A stretch of DNA of 64,000 nucleotides from an uncultured Collinsella sp. (GTDB taxonomy: Bacteria; Actinomycetota; Coriobacteriia; Coriobacteriales; Coriobacteriaceae): the NCBI GenBank assembly GCA_900542825.1, contig UQOY01000003.1, positions 1-64,000 of the forward strand, read 5' to 3'. The notes beneath the pieces are model-generated. The model was not told where the DNA came from, did no database searches, and saw only the letters and a program-made list of their open reading frames with translations. The position numbers were made by a program, and so were the translations under genes. Positions 33,237-41,146 of this stretch are shown here, piece by piece; within the stretch, counting starts at the first letter, position 1; each line of letters begins with the position of its first letter.

Positions 33237-33238
33237 TA

Positions 33239-33532
33239 ATGTGGGATTATGCACAATTGACCAAGACGGCAGCGGAATACGGCGGCCCCGACAAGTATAT
33301 CGACACGATCAAAGCCTTCGCCCACGCCGAAGGATGCGCGAGCGGTTTTATAAAGGGCGCTGGTATTGTCACCTTGATATCAGTGCCGGTTTGTGCTGCG
33401 ATTGCAAAATTTTACGCAGACTATCAAGTCAAAAAAGAAGAAGCAAGCAGAGCAAAACAGGCCCTGTCAAATTATTTGCAAATGGAAGAAAAGATGGAAG
33501 AAAGTTGGGAGAAGAATCATGACGAAATATAA
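33239..33532 (+). CDS. small single-pass membrane protein
   Basis: 97 residues starting 2 nt after the previous stop, with TTGGAGGA 5 nt before the ATG. A soluble N-terminal part (YGGPDKYIDTIKAFAHAEG) is followed by one hydrophobic helix (GAGIVTLISVPVCAAIAKFYA, about 44-64) and a charged C-terminal helix (KKEEASRAKQALSNYL). No family recognised. The hydrophobic-plus-coiled-coil design echoes the upstream HTH protein, and the two may interact. Confidence 0.65.
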   Translation: MWDYAQLTKTAAEYGGPDKYIDTIKAFAHAEGCASGFIKGAGIVTLISVPVCAAIAKFYADYQVKKEEASRAKQALSNYLQMEEKMEESWEKNHDEI

Positions 33533-33737
33533 AGTCATTTACCATTATCCGGATGGGTCCGACGGCGAAGAAGACGACCTCTTCGACACCGAGGACGAAG
33601 CCTGTGAAGTGGCAAGCTACGGCGTTTCCTGCTATAGCTCCGGCGCAGAGATCTTAAACATGTCTAACCCAGGCGATTACCCATTAGACGGCACAGAGGA
33701 TGACTGTGAATTCGAGATCATCGAAGTCGACGAATAA
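33519..33737 (+). CDS. small acidic protein, intact paralogue of 30184
   Basis: 72 residues, very acidic: KVIYHYPDGSDGEEDDLF, DTEDEACEVASYG, then NMSNPGDYPLDG and FEIIEVDE. It overlaps the previous gene by 14 bp and has GGGAGAAG just upstream of the ATG. A broken copy lies 3.3 kb away beside the zinc-ribbon gene, so this small family has been duplicated within the island. The function is unknown; acidic DNA-mimic or toxin-inhibitor roles are possible but unsupported. Confidence 0.7.
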   Translation: MTKYKVIYHYPDGSDGEEDDLFDTEDEACEVASYGVSCYSSGAEILNMSNPGDYPLDGTEDDCEFEIIEVDE

Positions 33738-33743
33738 TGCCTC

Positions 33744-33773
33744 CGGCCCCGCCCGCAAGGACGGGGCCTTTTT
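33744..33773 (+). terminator. terminator of the small-protein operon
   Basis: GGCCCCG pairs with CGGGGCC, followed by TTTTTATG, just after the stop of the acidic-protein gene. Confidence 0.8.
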
Positions 33774-33789
33774 ATGCCTATTCTGTCAT

Positions 33790-34209
33790 CAAGTACCTCG
33801 GCGCCGCCGCAGCGTCCACCACCGCCGTGGCGCCAGATATTTTGTTCGAGCTCCAGAGGCCTGTTCTGTTCGAGTGTGCGACTGTCCACGGCGTGCTGCG
33901 GCCCGGCTGCGCCGAACAACCTGACCAGCCACCCCATCACACTCTTGGCGACATCGCACTCGACCATAATCTCGTATTTCGGTTTGCCGACATTACACAA
34001 GTCAACCATCCGACCTTGAGCGCATCGATGAAATGCCTCGGGCGCTTGGAAAACCTCGCATACGGCTCTTCCGCCTCTCGTATCTTTCCCGAAACTGTCC
34101 ACTCAAATGCAGTCAATTCGTCGATCGTCTCTTCGCCATCAACCTCAGCTCCCATGGATACCCTCCATAACCGGGCCCTCGCGTCCCAGTCGCTATTAAG
34201 GGCGTCCAA
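33790..34209 (-). pseudogene. possible decayed gene of unknown family
   Basis: On the minus strand a protein-like stretch (VSMGAEVDGEETIDELTAF, SKRPRHFIDALK) in one frame is continued by YEIMVECDVAKSVMGWLVRLFG in another. Neither frame has a ribosome site and both break early. It may be the remains of a mobile-element gene; I cannot name it. Confidence 0.3.
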
Positions 34210-34244
34210 GATTTGGGACGCAGTTCACAACCAGCGCGGGCGTT

Positions 34245-34288
34245 TCTTTTAAAAGAAACGGGCCCTGTCCCACAAGGGAACAGAGCCC
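34245..34288 (-). terminator. terminator of tRNA-Thr(TGT)
   Basis: On the minus strand GGGCTCTGTTCCC pairs with GGGACAGGGCCC and is followed by GTTTCTTTT. The loop side again carries GGGACAG. Confidence 0.75.
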
Positions 34289-34298
34289 GAAACTCTCA

Positions 34299-34373
34299 TG
34301 GAGCCAGTGACAGGAATCGAACCTGCAACCCACTGATTACAAATCAGTTGCGCTACCGTTGCGCCACACTGGC
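34299..34373 (-). tRNA. trnT: tRNA-Thr (TGT)
   Basis: 75 nt with acceptor GCCAGTG/CACTGGC, anticodon TGT in loop TTTGTAA between ACTGA and TCAGT, T-arm GGTTCGATTCC, and encoded CCA. It marks the right edge of the accessory island. Confidence 0.94.
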
Positions 34374-34473
34374 ACACTTGGCGCTTTCGCGCGAAGCCAG
34401 TTAAGAATAAAGGAATTGCGGACGAGGCGCAACAGACCCTTTGACCGACCACATCTCAAAACCCTTCGTCAGA

Positions 34474-34522
34474 ACGAATAGTTTTATCTGTTCGCCAGAA
34501 CCAAAAACTATTCGTTTTGGCG
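34474..34522. repeat. 13-bp inverted repeat upstream of tRNA-Thr
   Basis: AACGAATAGTTTT pairs with AAAACTATTCGTT. It lies between tRNA-Thr and its partial duplicate. Confidence 0.55.
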
Positions 34523-34529
34523 AGGCCGG

Positions 34530-34558
34530 CCTGCAACCCACTGATTACAAACCAGTTG
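34530..34558 (-). repeat. 29-bp partial duplicate of tRNA-Thr(TGT)
   Basis: Matches 34322-34350 in 28 of 29 positions, covering the anticodon arm and the start of the T-arm. The rest of the tRNA is absent, so it cannot fold. It may be an old attachment-site copy or the remains of a tandem tRNA gene. Confidence 0.7.
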
Positions 34559-34597
34559 GTTGGTCAATCGAGAAAGCAGCCCCCATTGAAGGTCTAC

Positions 34598-35275
34598 CTA
34601 CCTCCCGCGCAACGCCTTGAGCTTTGCCAGGGCCTCGGGGCTCAGGCGGCTGCCCAGGGTCATCTTGATCTGCGGAGCTTCCTCTGCCTCGTGAACGTCG
34701 TTATCGATCTGTTTGATCTCGTCCACCAGCATACGGCTCGAGATGCGCGTAACGCCCTTGCCCATGACGACGGCTTGAATTGTGCCGTCACTCGATACCA
34801 CGGAGCACGCGCGGCCTTCCTCGCGTGCCTCGATGCAGAGCTTCTGCACCACGGTATCGGCCGAAACACCCGTCGGCGAAAACTCAATGCGCACGCCGCG
34901 GGCCGGTAGGTTGGGGCGCTCGCTGGAAATATTGCCCGCGCCGTCAAATACGATCACGGCCTCGTAGCGGCCCTGGGCAAACGCAGCTACGTCATTAATG
35001 AGCGCCGTGCGCGCCATATCGTGAACGTCGCTGGAATACGGATCGTCGGAATGGTCGTAGACGAGCTTTTCGTAGCGCGGCGTGCAGTGAATCACGTTGT
35101 AACCGTCGACCACCAGCAGCTCGGGCTTATTGGAGTGCACCGTCGAGACCGGATCGGCGATGGCCTGCGCAAACGCATTGCCGCCCACGCCATAGGTCGC
35201 GGCCGAAACAATCGGCTTGGCCGAGCCCTCGCCAAAGCGCTTGGCCTTGGACTTGGCACGGTTCTTCTTGGACAT
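34598..35275 (-). CDS. yacP: YacP-like NYN-domain ribonuclease
   Basis: 225 residues. A basic N-terminus (KKNRAKSKAKRFG) leads to a NYN/PIN-like domain with the acidic pocket ELLVVDGYNVIH (about 52-63), NDVAAFAQG, VIVFDGAGN and SSDGTIQ. The B. subtilis homologue YacP (Rae1) is a ribosome-associated endoribonuclease. It begins 3 nt after rlmB, at the end of the disA-ispD-ispF-cysS-rlmB-yacP cluster, its standard place. Confidence 0.88.
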   Translation of the reverse strand: MSKKNRAKSKAKRFGEGSAKPIVSAATYGVGGNAFAQAIADPVSTVHSNKPELLVVDGYNVIHCTPRYEKLVYDHSDDPYSSDVHDMARTALINDVAAFAQGRYEAVIVFDGAGNISSERPNLPARGVRIEFSPTGVSADTVVQKLCIEAREEGRACSVVSSDGTIQAVVMGKGVTRISSRMLVDEIKQIDNDVHEAEEAPQIKMTLGSRLSPEALAKLKALRGR

Positions 35276-35278
35276 GCG

Positions 35279-36193
35279 CTACTCCTCCCCCATGAGCTCG
35301 CCGGCATTGCGGCGCAGCCACTCAAAGCACAGCGCGGTGGTCGCCTGGGCAACGTTGAGACTCTCGGTCATGCCACGCTGGGGAAGCTTGGTCAAGAAGT
35401 CGCATTTCTCGAGCACCAGACGCGAGATGCCGTCGCCCTCGGAACCCATGACGAGCGCCACGCGGCCCTCGAAGGGAGCATCCCAGCAGCTGCCCTCGGC
35501 GTGCTCGGAAGCACCGCCCACCCAAAAGCCAGCGGCCTTGAGGTCATCGAGTGCACGGGCGATATTGGGCACCTGCGCGATGGGCAGATGCATGACGGCG
35601 CCGGCAGAAGTCTTGTAGCTGCCGACGGTTACACCGGCGGCGCGCTTGTTGGCAATGATGACGCCCGCTGCGCCCACAACCTCGGCAGAGCGCACGATGG
35701 CTCCAAAGTTACCGTCGTCGGTCACATGGTCGAGCACAACGACAAGCGCCGGACCGTCGCCCGCGCGGTCGAGGATGTCGGCGACATCGGCATAGGGGAA
35801 GTTGCCAACCTCGAGCGCAATGCCCTGGTGAGCGCCATGGCTCGACAGCGCATCGAGCTGCGCGCGTGGAACGAACTTAATGCGGACGCCCGCGGCGTTG
35901 AGGTCATCGACCAGGCGCGACAAGGCGGCATCGCGCTCCCCGCCCTCGGCAATGAGCGCGCACTTGATGGGAAAACCAGTGCGTAGCGCCTCGGCGGCAG
36001 CACGACGACCTTCGATAAACTCGCCCTTGGGAGCCTGGACAGCGTCGCGGTTGCGATCGCGCTGCGGACGTGCGGCCTGGGTGCGATCGCGCTGGCCCTT
36101 GGGAGCGGCAGCGCGGTCGTTGCGGCGAATCGGACGCGAGCCAGAAGCGGCCTGCTTGCCACCACGAGGCGCACGCTTGCGATTGTCGGCCAT
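35279..36193 (-). CDS. rlmB: 23S rRNA (guanosine-2'-O-)-methyltransferase RlmB
   Basis: SPOUT-class methyltransferase of 304 residues. About 50 residues of Arg/Gln/Ala-rich extension precede the substrate-binding domain (FIEGRRAAAEALRTG). The catalytic domain has NFGAIVRSAEVVGAAGVII, LVMGSEGDGISRLV and LPQRGMTESLNVAQATTALCFE, the knot motifs of TrmH/RlmB. AAGGAGG lies 7 nt before the ATG. A palindromic element separates it from cysS. Confidence 0.92.
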   Translation of the reverse strand: MADNRKRAPRGGKQAASGSRPIRRNDRAAAPKGQRDRTQAARPQRDRNRDAVQAPKGEFIEGRRAAAEALRTGFPIKCALIAEGGERDAALSRLVDDLNAAGVRIKFVPRAQLDALSSHGAHQGIALEVGNFPYADVADILDRAGDGPALVVVLDHVTDDGNFGAIVRSAEVVGAAGVIIANKRAAGVTVGSYKTSAGAVMHLPIAQVPNIARALDDLKAAGFWVGGASEHAEGSCWDAPFEGRVALVMGSEGDGISRLVLEKCDFLTKLPQRGMTESLNVAQATTALCFEWLRRNAGELMGEE

Positions 36194-36227
36194 AGGACGG
36201 CCTCCTTAAATAGATAACGAACAAGAA

Positions 36228-36330
36228 TCGACCGTCCGAGCCACGGCACTTTGCCTTTCAATCGTCGGGCATGACCACCAGGTCTATGCCTTCCTCTTTC
36301 AAGGCAATCTGCCGCACCTCGAACGGTCGA
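36228..36330. repeat. about 100-nt palindrome between cysS and rlmB
   Basis: The arm at 36228-36260 pairs with 36299-36330 at roughly 80 percent, with TCGACCGT ends and TTTGCC/GGCAA inside; an inner GGCATGACC/GTCTATGCC hairpin sits at 36268-36290. It starts 7 nt after the cysS stop codon, inside an operon. Confidence 0.65.
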
Positions 36331-36336
36331 CAAATA

Positions 36337-37803
36337 CTAGAGACTCTTAATACGGGTGCCTGCGGCAGTATCCTCGATCGTCAGGCCCAGGTCCTTGAGC
36401 TGATCACGGATGGCGTCGGCCAGATCCCAGTTCTTGGCGGCGCGGGCCTCGGCGCGGGCCTCGAGAATCTTGACAGCGGCCTCGTCCACGTCGTCGCCCG
36501 TGTAGGCGACCAGGCCGGCGGCAACGCCTAGCAGACCCAGCGGCAGCTCGACCTTGGGCTCGGGAAGCTCAACACCAAGCGTATAGAGCAGCTCGGCCAG
36601 CGTGTCGGCGGCGGCAAGCGCGGCGGCCTTGTCGGCAGCGTCGCCCGCCTGCTCCAGGTACTGGTTGCACTCGGTCACAAAGCCAAAGACGGCACCCATG
36701 GCACCAGCGGTGTTAAAGTCGTCGTCCATGCACTCTTTAAAGGCGGCACGAGTCTCAGCGGCCTTGGCGGCAAATGCCTCGGCGGCAGCCACATCGGCAT
36801 CGGCCGTCGCATGGTTCGCGGCCCAGCGCAGGTTCTCGACCGTACCGGCGATACGCGTGAGCGAGTTCTCGGCACCCTCCAGGCGCTCCCAAGAAAAGTC
36901 GAGCGGCGAGCGATAGCTCGTCTGCAGCATCAGCAGGCGCAGGGCGGCAGCGGAGTGCTGCTCGAGGACCTCGGCCAGCGTAAAGAAGTTGCCGAGTGAC
37001 TTGGACATCTTCTCGCCGTCAACCAGCAGCATGCCCGTGTGCATCCAGGTGTTGGAGAAGCCCTGGTGCCAGGCGCAGGTGGCCTGGGCGCACTCGTTCT
37101 CGTGATGCGGGAAAGCAAGATCGGAGCCACCGCCGTGGATATCGATCGGGGTACCCAGGTAGCGATGCACCATGGCGGCGCACTCGGTGTGCCAACCGGG
37201 ACGGCCCTCGCCCCAGGGGCTCGGCCAGCTGGGCTCGCCGGGCTTGGCGGCCTTCCACAGGGCAAAGTCGAGCGGGTCGTTCTTGTCCTCGTTCTCCTCG
37301 ATGCGCGCGCCAACCATAAGGTCGTCGATGTTACGGCCCGAGACCTGACCATAGTTGGGATCGCTGCGCACGGCAAAGTACACATCGCCGTTATCGGCTG
37401 CGTAAGCGTGGCCCTGCTCGATAAGCGTCTTGATCATGGCGATCATGGGGCCGATCTCCTTGGTGGCGCGGGGACGCACATCGGGATCGAGCACGTTGGC
37501 GGCGCGCATGACGCCAATGAACTTATCCGAGAACTCCGTTGCGACCTCGGCAGCCGTACGGCCCTGCTCGTTGGCGCGCTTGATGATCTTGTCATCGACA
37601 TCGGTGAGGTTCTGGGCGAACGTGACCTCGTAGCCGCTCGCGATGAGCCAGCGACGAATCACGTCAAAGCTGATGAACGTGCGGGCATTGCCGATGTGGA
37701 TGTTGTCGTAGACCGTGGGGCCGCACACGTACATGCGGACCTTGCCGGACTCGATGGGCTGGAACTCTTCCTTTTTATGGGTAGCGCTGTTGTAGATACG
37801 CAT
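36337..37803 (-). CDS. cysS: cysteinyl-tRNA synthetase
   Basis: 488-residue class I synthetase. It has the zinc-ligand/HIGH region MYVCGPTVYDNIHIGNARTF (about 24-43), the second zinc Cys and His cluster (HTECAAM and HGGGSDLAFPHHENE), the KMSKSLGN loop and a C-terminal helical domain. AAGGAG lies 6 nt before the ATG and 3 nt separate it from ispF. Length is normal. Confidence 0.97.
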   Translation of the reverse strand: MRIYNSATHKKEEFQPIESGKVRMYVCGPTVYDNIHIGNARTFISFDVIRRWLIASGYEVTFAQNLTDVDDKIIKRANEQGRTAAEVATEFSDKFIGVMRAANVLDPDVRPRATKEIGPMIAMIKTLIEQGHAYAADNGDVYFAVRSDPNYGQVSGRNIDDLMVGARIEENEDKNDPLDFALWKAAKPGEPSWPSPWGEGRPGWHTECAAMVHRYLGTPIDIHGGGSDLAFPHHENECAQATCAWHQGFSNTWMHTGMLLVDGEKMSKSLGNFFTLAEVLEQHSAAALRLLMLQTSYRSPLDFSWERLEGAENSLTRIAGTVENLRWAANHATADADVAAAEAFAAKAAETRAAFKECMDDDFNTAGAMGAVFGFVTECNQYLEQAGDAADKAAALAAADTLAELLYTLGVELPEPKVELPLGLLGVAAGLVAYTGDDVDEAAVKILEARAEARAAKNWDLADAIRDQLKDLGLTIEDTAAGTRIKSL

Positions 37804-37806
37804 TCG

Positions 37807-38301
37807 TTACTCCTTAACGGTTTTCTGTAGCAGGCAGACGGCCCAGGCGCCGATTCCCTCGCCCTGGCCTTCCCAACCGAGCTTTTCGGTCGTAGTGGCG
37901 GCGACGCCCACGTTTTCGACGTCAACGCCCAGGACATGGGCAAGGTTGGCGCGCATGGCATCGCGGTGCGGGGTGATCTTAGGCTGCTGGCAGGCAATGG
38001 TGCAATCGGCATCGACAAACTCAAAGCCCAGCTCGCGCGCATAGTCCATCACGCGAGCGAGCAGCACCATCGAATCGGCACCCTCGTAGGCGGGATCGGT
38101 ATCGGGGAATAGCTTGCCGATGTCTCCCCCGCGGCAGGCGCCCAGAATGGCGTCGGCCAAGGCGTGCGCGAGCACATCGGCATCTGAGTGGCCCAGCAGG
38201 CCGCGCTCGTAGGGAATGTCGACCCCGCCGATGATACATCGACGCCCCTCCACCAAACGGTGGACGTCGTAGCCGTGGCCAATGCGCAGGTTACTGAACA
38301 T
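37807..38301 (-). CDS. ispF: 2-C-methyl-D-erythritol 2,4-cyclodiphosphate synthase
   Basis: MEP-pathway enzyme forming MEcPP, 164 residues. Zinc ligands are in GHGYDVHRL (Asp and His, about 8-16) and GHSDADVLAHAL. Further motifs are FPDTDPAYEGADS, DCTIACQQPKI and the terminal ATTTEKLGWEGQGEGIG. I start at the ATG at 38301, which overlaps ispD by 11 bp, with GAGAGGA upstream. Confidence 0.96.
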   Translation of the reverse strand: MFSNLRIGHGYDVHRLVEGRRCIIGGVDIPYERGLLGHSDADVLAHALADAILGACRGGDIGKLFPDTDPAYEGADSMVLLARVMDYARELGFEFVDADCTIACQQPKITPHRDAMRANLAHVLGVDVENVGVAATTTEKLGWEGQGEGIGAWAVCLLQKTVKE

Positions 38302-39019
38302 GGGGAAGGTCCTCTCCCTCGGCCATGCGGCCAAGCAGAATCGCGGTTACGGGACGCAAGTCCTCGGGCACCGTCACCTTAAGGTTATCGCGCGGGCTCT
38401 GGACGCAGCGGACGCGCCCACCCATGCGCTCGACCAGCGATGAATCGTCGGTACCGATAAAGCCCTCGGCAATCGCCGCGGCATGGGCGCGCTTCATGGC
38501 GTCGACACTAAAGATCTGCGGCGTCTGTGCAGCCCAATAAAGCTCACGCGGCGGCGTCTCGACGATATTGTCGCCATCGACGATCTTGAGCGTGTCGATC
38601 GCGGGCTGGCCGCACACGACACCGTCGAGCGAGCGGTCGCTCACGAGCACGTCGATAGCGTGGTCGATGGCCTCGGTCGTAATGAGCGGACGAGCGCCAT
38701 CGTGAATGGCGACGTATTCAAAGCCCGCCGGAACCGCATGCACGCCGGCACGGGTGGAATCCTGACGGGTATCGCCGGCATCGGCAAAGCTGATGGGCGT
38801 GTCATAGTCAAACGGGTCGATGGCCAGGCGGCGCATCTCGGCACGGCGCTCGGCAGGACAAACCACGACGATGTGGCCGACCTTATCGCTACGATCGAAC
38901 GCGCGGATTGACCAGCTCATGAGCGGACGGCCCGCCACGTTAACGAGCTGCTTGCCGCCGGGATTTCCAAAGCGCTGGCCGCTGCCACCGGCAACGACCA
39001 CGGCGCATACGGGCGCCAT
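38291..39019 (-). CDS. ispD: 2-C-methyl-D-erythritol 4-phosphate cytidylyltransferase
   Basis: MEP-pathway enzyme transferring CMP to methylerythritol phosphate, 242 residues. The nucleotide-binding start is VVVAGGSGQRFG with the catalytic Lys in GGKQLV, followed by AGDTRQDSTRAGV, the metal Asp in IHDGARPL, and FIGTDDSSLVERMG. The start overlaps the disA stop (TAATG). Together with ispF here and ispE at 59 kb it shows the non-mevalonate pathway is present. Confidence 0.95.
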   Translation of the reverse strand: MAPVCAVVVAGGSGQRFGNPGGKQLVNVAGRPLMSWSIRAFDRSDKVGHIVVVCPAERRAEMRRLAIDPFDYDTPISFADAGDTRQDSTRAGVHAVPAGFEYVAIHDGARPLITTEAIDHAIDVLVSDRSLDGVVCGQPAIDTLKIVDGDNIVETPPRELYWAAQTPQIFSVDAMKRAHAAAIAEGFIGTDDSSLVERMGGRVRCVQSPRDNLKVTVPEDLRPVTAILLGRMAEGEDLPHVQ

Positions 39020-40086
39020 TATGCGTTCCCCTGTTTGGTGCCCTTCATGCGGTACAGCGAGTCCGCAAGAATGGCAGGGTTGTTGACGCCAAAGTCGCCC
39101 AGGCGCTCCGGATCCTCGCTGATGTCGTCCATGAGCTCCTGCAGTGAGCCGTACTCGTCGACGATCTTCTCGGCCACGCCGTCGCGCACGACGGACACGC
39201 GCGAAAGCGTGCGCAGGCCCAGCGGTGTCATGACGGAGTCCTCGTCCAGGTCGTCGTAGCCCAGAACCGCCGCCACGTGTTGCGGGTCGGACAGGTCCTT
39301 AGGCGTCATGCGGCTCAGCTCGGCGCGAATCTTCTCGGCGTTGGCCTCAGAGGAATCGCTTGCGTAGTCGCGGATCATCAAGTCGTATTCGGTATCCATG
39401 CTGGAGCCCGCGAGCTGCTCGAGCTGCATCTGCACGAGCTTACCCTGGTTACCCAGCTTGACAATGCAATCCTTAAGCTCGGTCTTTGCCTGCTGCATGA
39501 TCTCGAAGCTCGAGAAAATACCGGTAATGTCGGCGAGCGTGACGTAGTCGTCGAGCTCGAGGGCCGTCAGGCGCAGCAGGGAGCGATCGAGCGACTGACG
39601 GGTAGTCTGGAGCGTGGCGACGAGCTGGTTGACCGAGCTCATGATGGTGGTGACGGGCTGGATCTCGTAGCTCTTGCCGTGGACGTACACGTTGACGACG
39701 GCGCGACGAGCCGAAACCGAGATCACGATGGCATCGGTGAGCACCGACATGCGAGCGGCAGTACGGTGACGCATGCCCGTCTCACTCGTGGCGAGCGAGG
39801 GATCGGGATTGAGGTGGAAGTTGGCGCGCAGGATCTGGGTGAGGTCGCCATCGATAACGATGGCGCCGTCCATCTTGGAAAGCTCGAACAGGCGGTTCGA
39901 GGTAAACGAAATGTTGAGCGGGAAGCCGTCGTTACCGGCAGCGAGCACGTTTTCGGTGTCGCCGACGCAGATAAGGGCGCCCAGGTGACCGGCGATGATC
40001 ATGTCGAGGGCGGTGCGGATCGGCTGACCAGGTGCCGTCAGGCGGATGGCCTGTTCCATACGCTTTTGCAGCTCGTTCTTATCCAA
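39019..40086 (-). CDS. disA: DisA, diadenylate cyclase and DNA integrity scanning protein
   Basis: Makes c-di-AMP from two ATP and couples this to DNA branch sensing. The 355 residues have the DAC domain with DGAIVIDGDL and the GMRHRTAARMS motif (about 75-125), a linker helix bundle, and a C-terminal HhH region. The start is TTG at 40086, with GGGAG 7 nt upstream. It heads the disA-ispD-ispF-cysS cluster. No radA gene is next to it. Confidence 0.95.
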   Translation of the reverse strand: MDKNELQKRMEQAIRLTAPGQPIRTALDMIIAGHLGALICVGDTENVLAAGNDGFPLNISFTSNRLFELSKMDGAIVIDGDLTQILRANFHLNPDPSLATSETGMRHRTAARMSVLTDAIVISVSARRAVVNVYVHGKSYEIQPVTTIMSSVNQLVATLQTTRQSLDRSLLRLTALELDDYVTLADITGIFSSFEIMQQAKTELKDCIVKLGNQGKLVQMQLEQLAGSSMDTEYDLMIRDYASDSSEANAEKIRAELSRMTPKDLSDPQHVAAVLGYDDLDEDSVMTPLGLRTLSRVSVVRDGVAEKIVDEYGSLQELMDDISEDPERLGDFGVNNPAILADSLYRMKGTKQGNA

Positions 40087-40243
40087 GGCATCGCTCCCAT
40101 CGTATACGCTCCATAAACGTCAATAAGTTTCTCACGGTTTGCCCCTGTGACGCCCGCAAAATCCGATGCTTACAGAATGAGCGAACACAGCTGAGAGCCC
40201 CAATCCAAATGAGCTGCTTATGTGGTAGCATCGGGATTCGCAT

Positions 40244-40383
40244 AAATGAGGGAGTAGTCGCGTGATCGGGTTCGCCTCCGGTGGCGCGGCAAGTCAACAC
40301 ACTGGCCGATGCGGCCTGGCTTGCCTTAATGAACGAGACTCGTGGCTGTGCGCGCAACGCGTACGCCACGGGTCTTTTTTGTT
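40244..40383 (+). ncRNA. yybP-ykoY manganese riboswitch
   Basis: Upstream of mntP, the leader starts GAGGGAGTAG, then contains GCAAGTCAACACACTG and AATGAACGAGACTCG, matching the conserved words of the yybP-ykoY motif. It ends with the terminator GACTCGTGGC...GCCACGGGTC plus six T residues at 40336-40380. Mn(II) binding is expected to prevent termination and induce mntP. Confidence 0.85.
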
Positions 40384-40433
40384 ACTCTCCCAAGAGGTAC
40401 ACGCGGGCCCGCCCGCAGAGAGGGAGCCAGACT

Positions 40434-41018
40434 ATGGGACTCGCAGAGCTCGTGTTGCTCGCCGTTGGCCTTTCGATGGACGCCTTTGCCGTTTCCATCT
40501 GCAAAGGCCTTGGCATGAAGAAAATCAACCTTAAAGTCGCCGTGGTGCTTGGCCTGTTCTTTGGCGGTTTTCAGGCCGGCATGCCCATAATCGGATGGGC
40601 GCTCGGCAGTCAATTCATGGGCATCATCGGACCCATCGACCATTGGATTGCCTTTATCCTTTTGGCCTTCATCGGCGGCAAAATGCTGTGGGAGGCCTTT
40701 ACCGAAGACGAGGATGAGGACGAAGGCGACGTCAAGGATGCCGAAAAGATCGACCTGGGCGAGTACCTAATCCTTGCCATCGCCACCTCGATTGACGCGC
40801 TCGCCGTGGGTATCTCGTTTGCCGCGCTCTCGGTCGATATCGTTCCTGCCGTGTCGCTCATTGGCATCACGACCTTTCTCTTCTCCGTTGCCGGCGTAGC
40901 GATCGGCCACACCTTTGGCGCGCGCTACGAAAAACCCGCCGCCATCGTGGGTGGCGTCGTACTCGTCCTCATCGGGCTTAAGATCTTGCTTGAGCATCTG
41001 GGGATTTTGGCGCTGTAG
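40434..41018 (+). CDS. mntP: manganese efflux pump MntP
   Basis: Inner-membrane Mn(II) exporter of 194 residues with six helices arranged as two repeats. Repeat 1 has LAVGLSMDAFAVSICKGLG, repeat 2 has LAIATSIDALAVGISFA, both with the conserved Asp-Ala. An acidic central loop (TEDEDEDEGDVKDAEKID) is prominent. GGGAG lies 7 nt before the ATG at 40434. Control by the Mn riboswitch directly upstream supports the function. Confidence 0.95.
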   Translation: MGLAELVLLAVGLSMDAFAVSICKGLGMKKINLKVAVVLGLFFGGFQAGMPIIGWALGSQFMGIIGPIDHWIAFILLAFIGGKMLWEAFTEDEDEDEGDVKDAEKIDLGEYLILAIATSIDALAVGISFAALSVDIVPAVSLIGITTFLFSVAGVAIGHTFGARYEKPAAIVGGVVLVLIGLKILLEHLGILAL

Positions 41019-41054
41019 TGCCAAACACAATCGCTCAAAACTCAACGCCAGCAC

Positions 41055-41088
41055 AAGGCCTCATGCAGAGTTTTGTATGAGGCCTTTT
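41055..41088 (+). terminator. terminator of mntP
   Basis: AAGGCCTCAT pairs perfectly with ATGAGGCCTT and is followed by TT. The loop resembles a half-site of the hipBA operator next to it. Confidence 0.75.
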
Positions 41089-41133
41089 CGTGCAGACTTT
41101 TGCATGTCATACTGATATGCAAAAGTCTGCACG
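41089..41133 (+). promoter_or_regulatory. hipBA operator palindrome
   Basis: CGTGCAGACTTTTGCAT (41089-41105) and its perfect complement ATGCAAAAGTCTGCACG (41117-41133) are separated by 11 bp, just upstream of the hipB ribosome site. A related half-site, ATGCAGAGTTTTGTATGA, lies at 41063-41080. The position fits autorepression by HipB/HipBA. Confidence 0.75.
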
Positions 41134-41146
41134 TTAGGAGATCACC

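Noticed and set aside
34530..34558. second functional tRNA-Thr
   Set aside because: Only the anticodon arm and a bit of the T-arm are present; acceptor and D-arm are missing.
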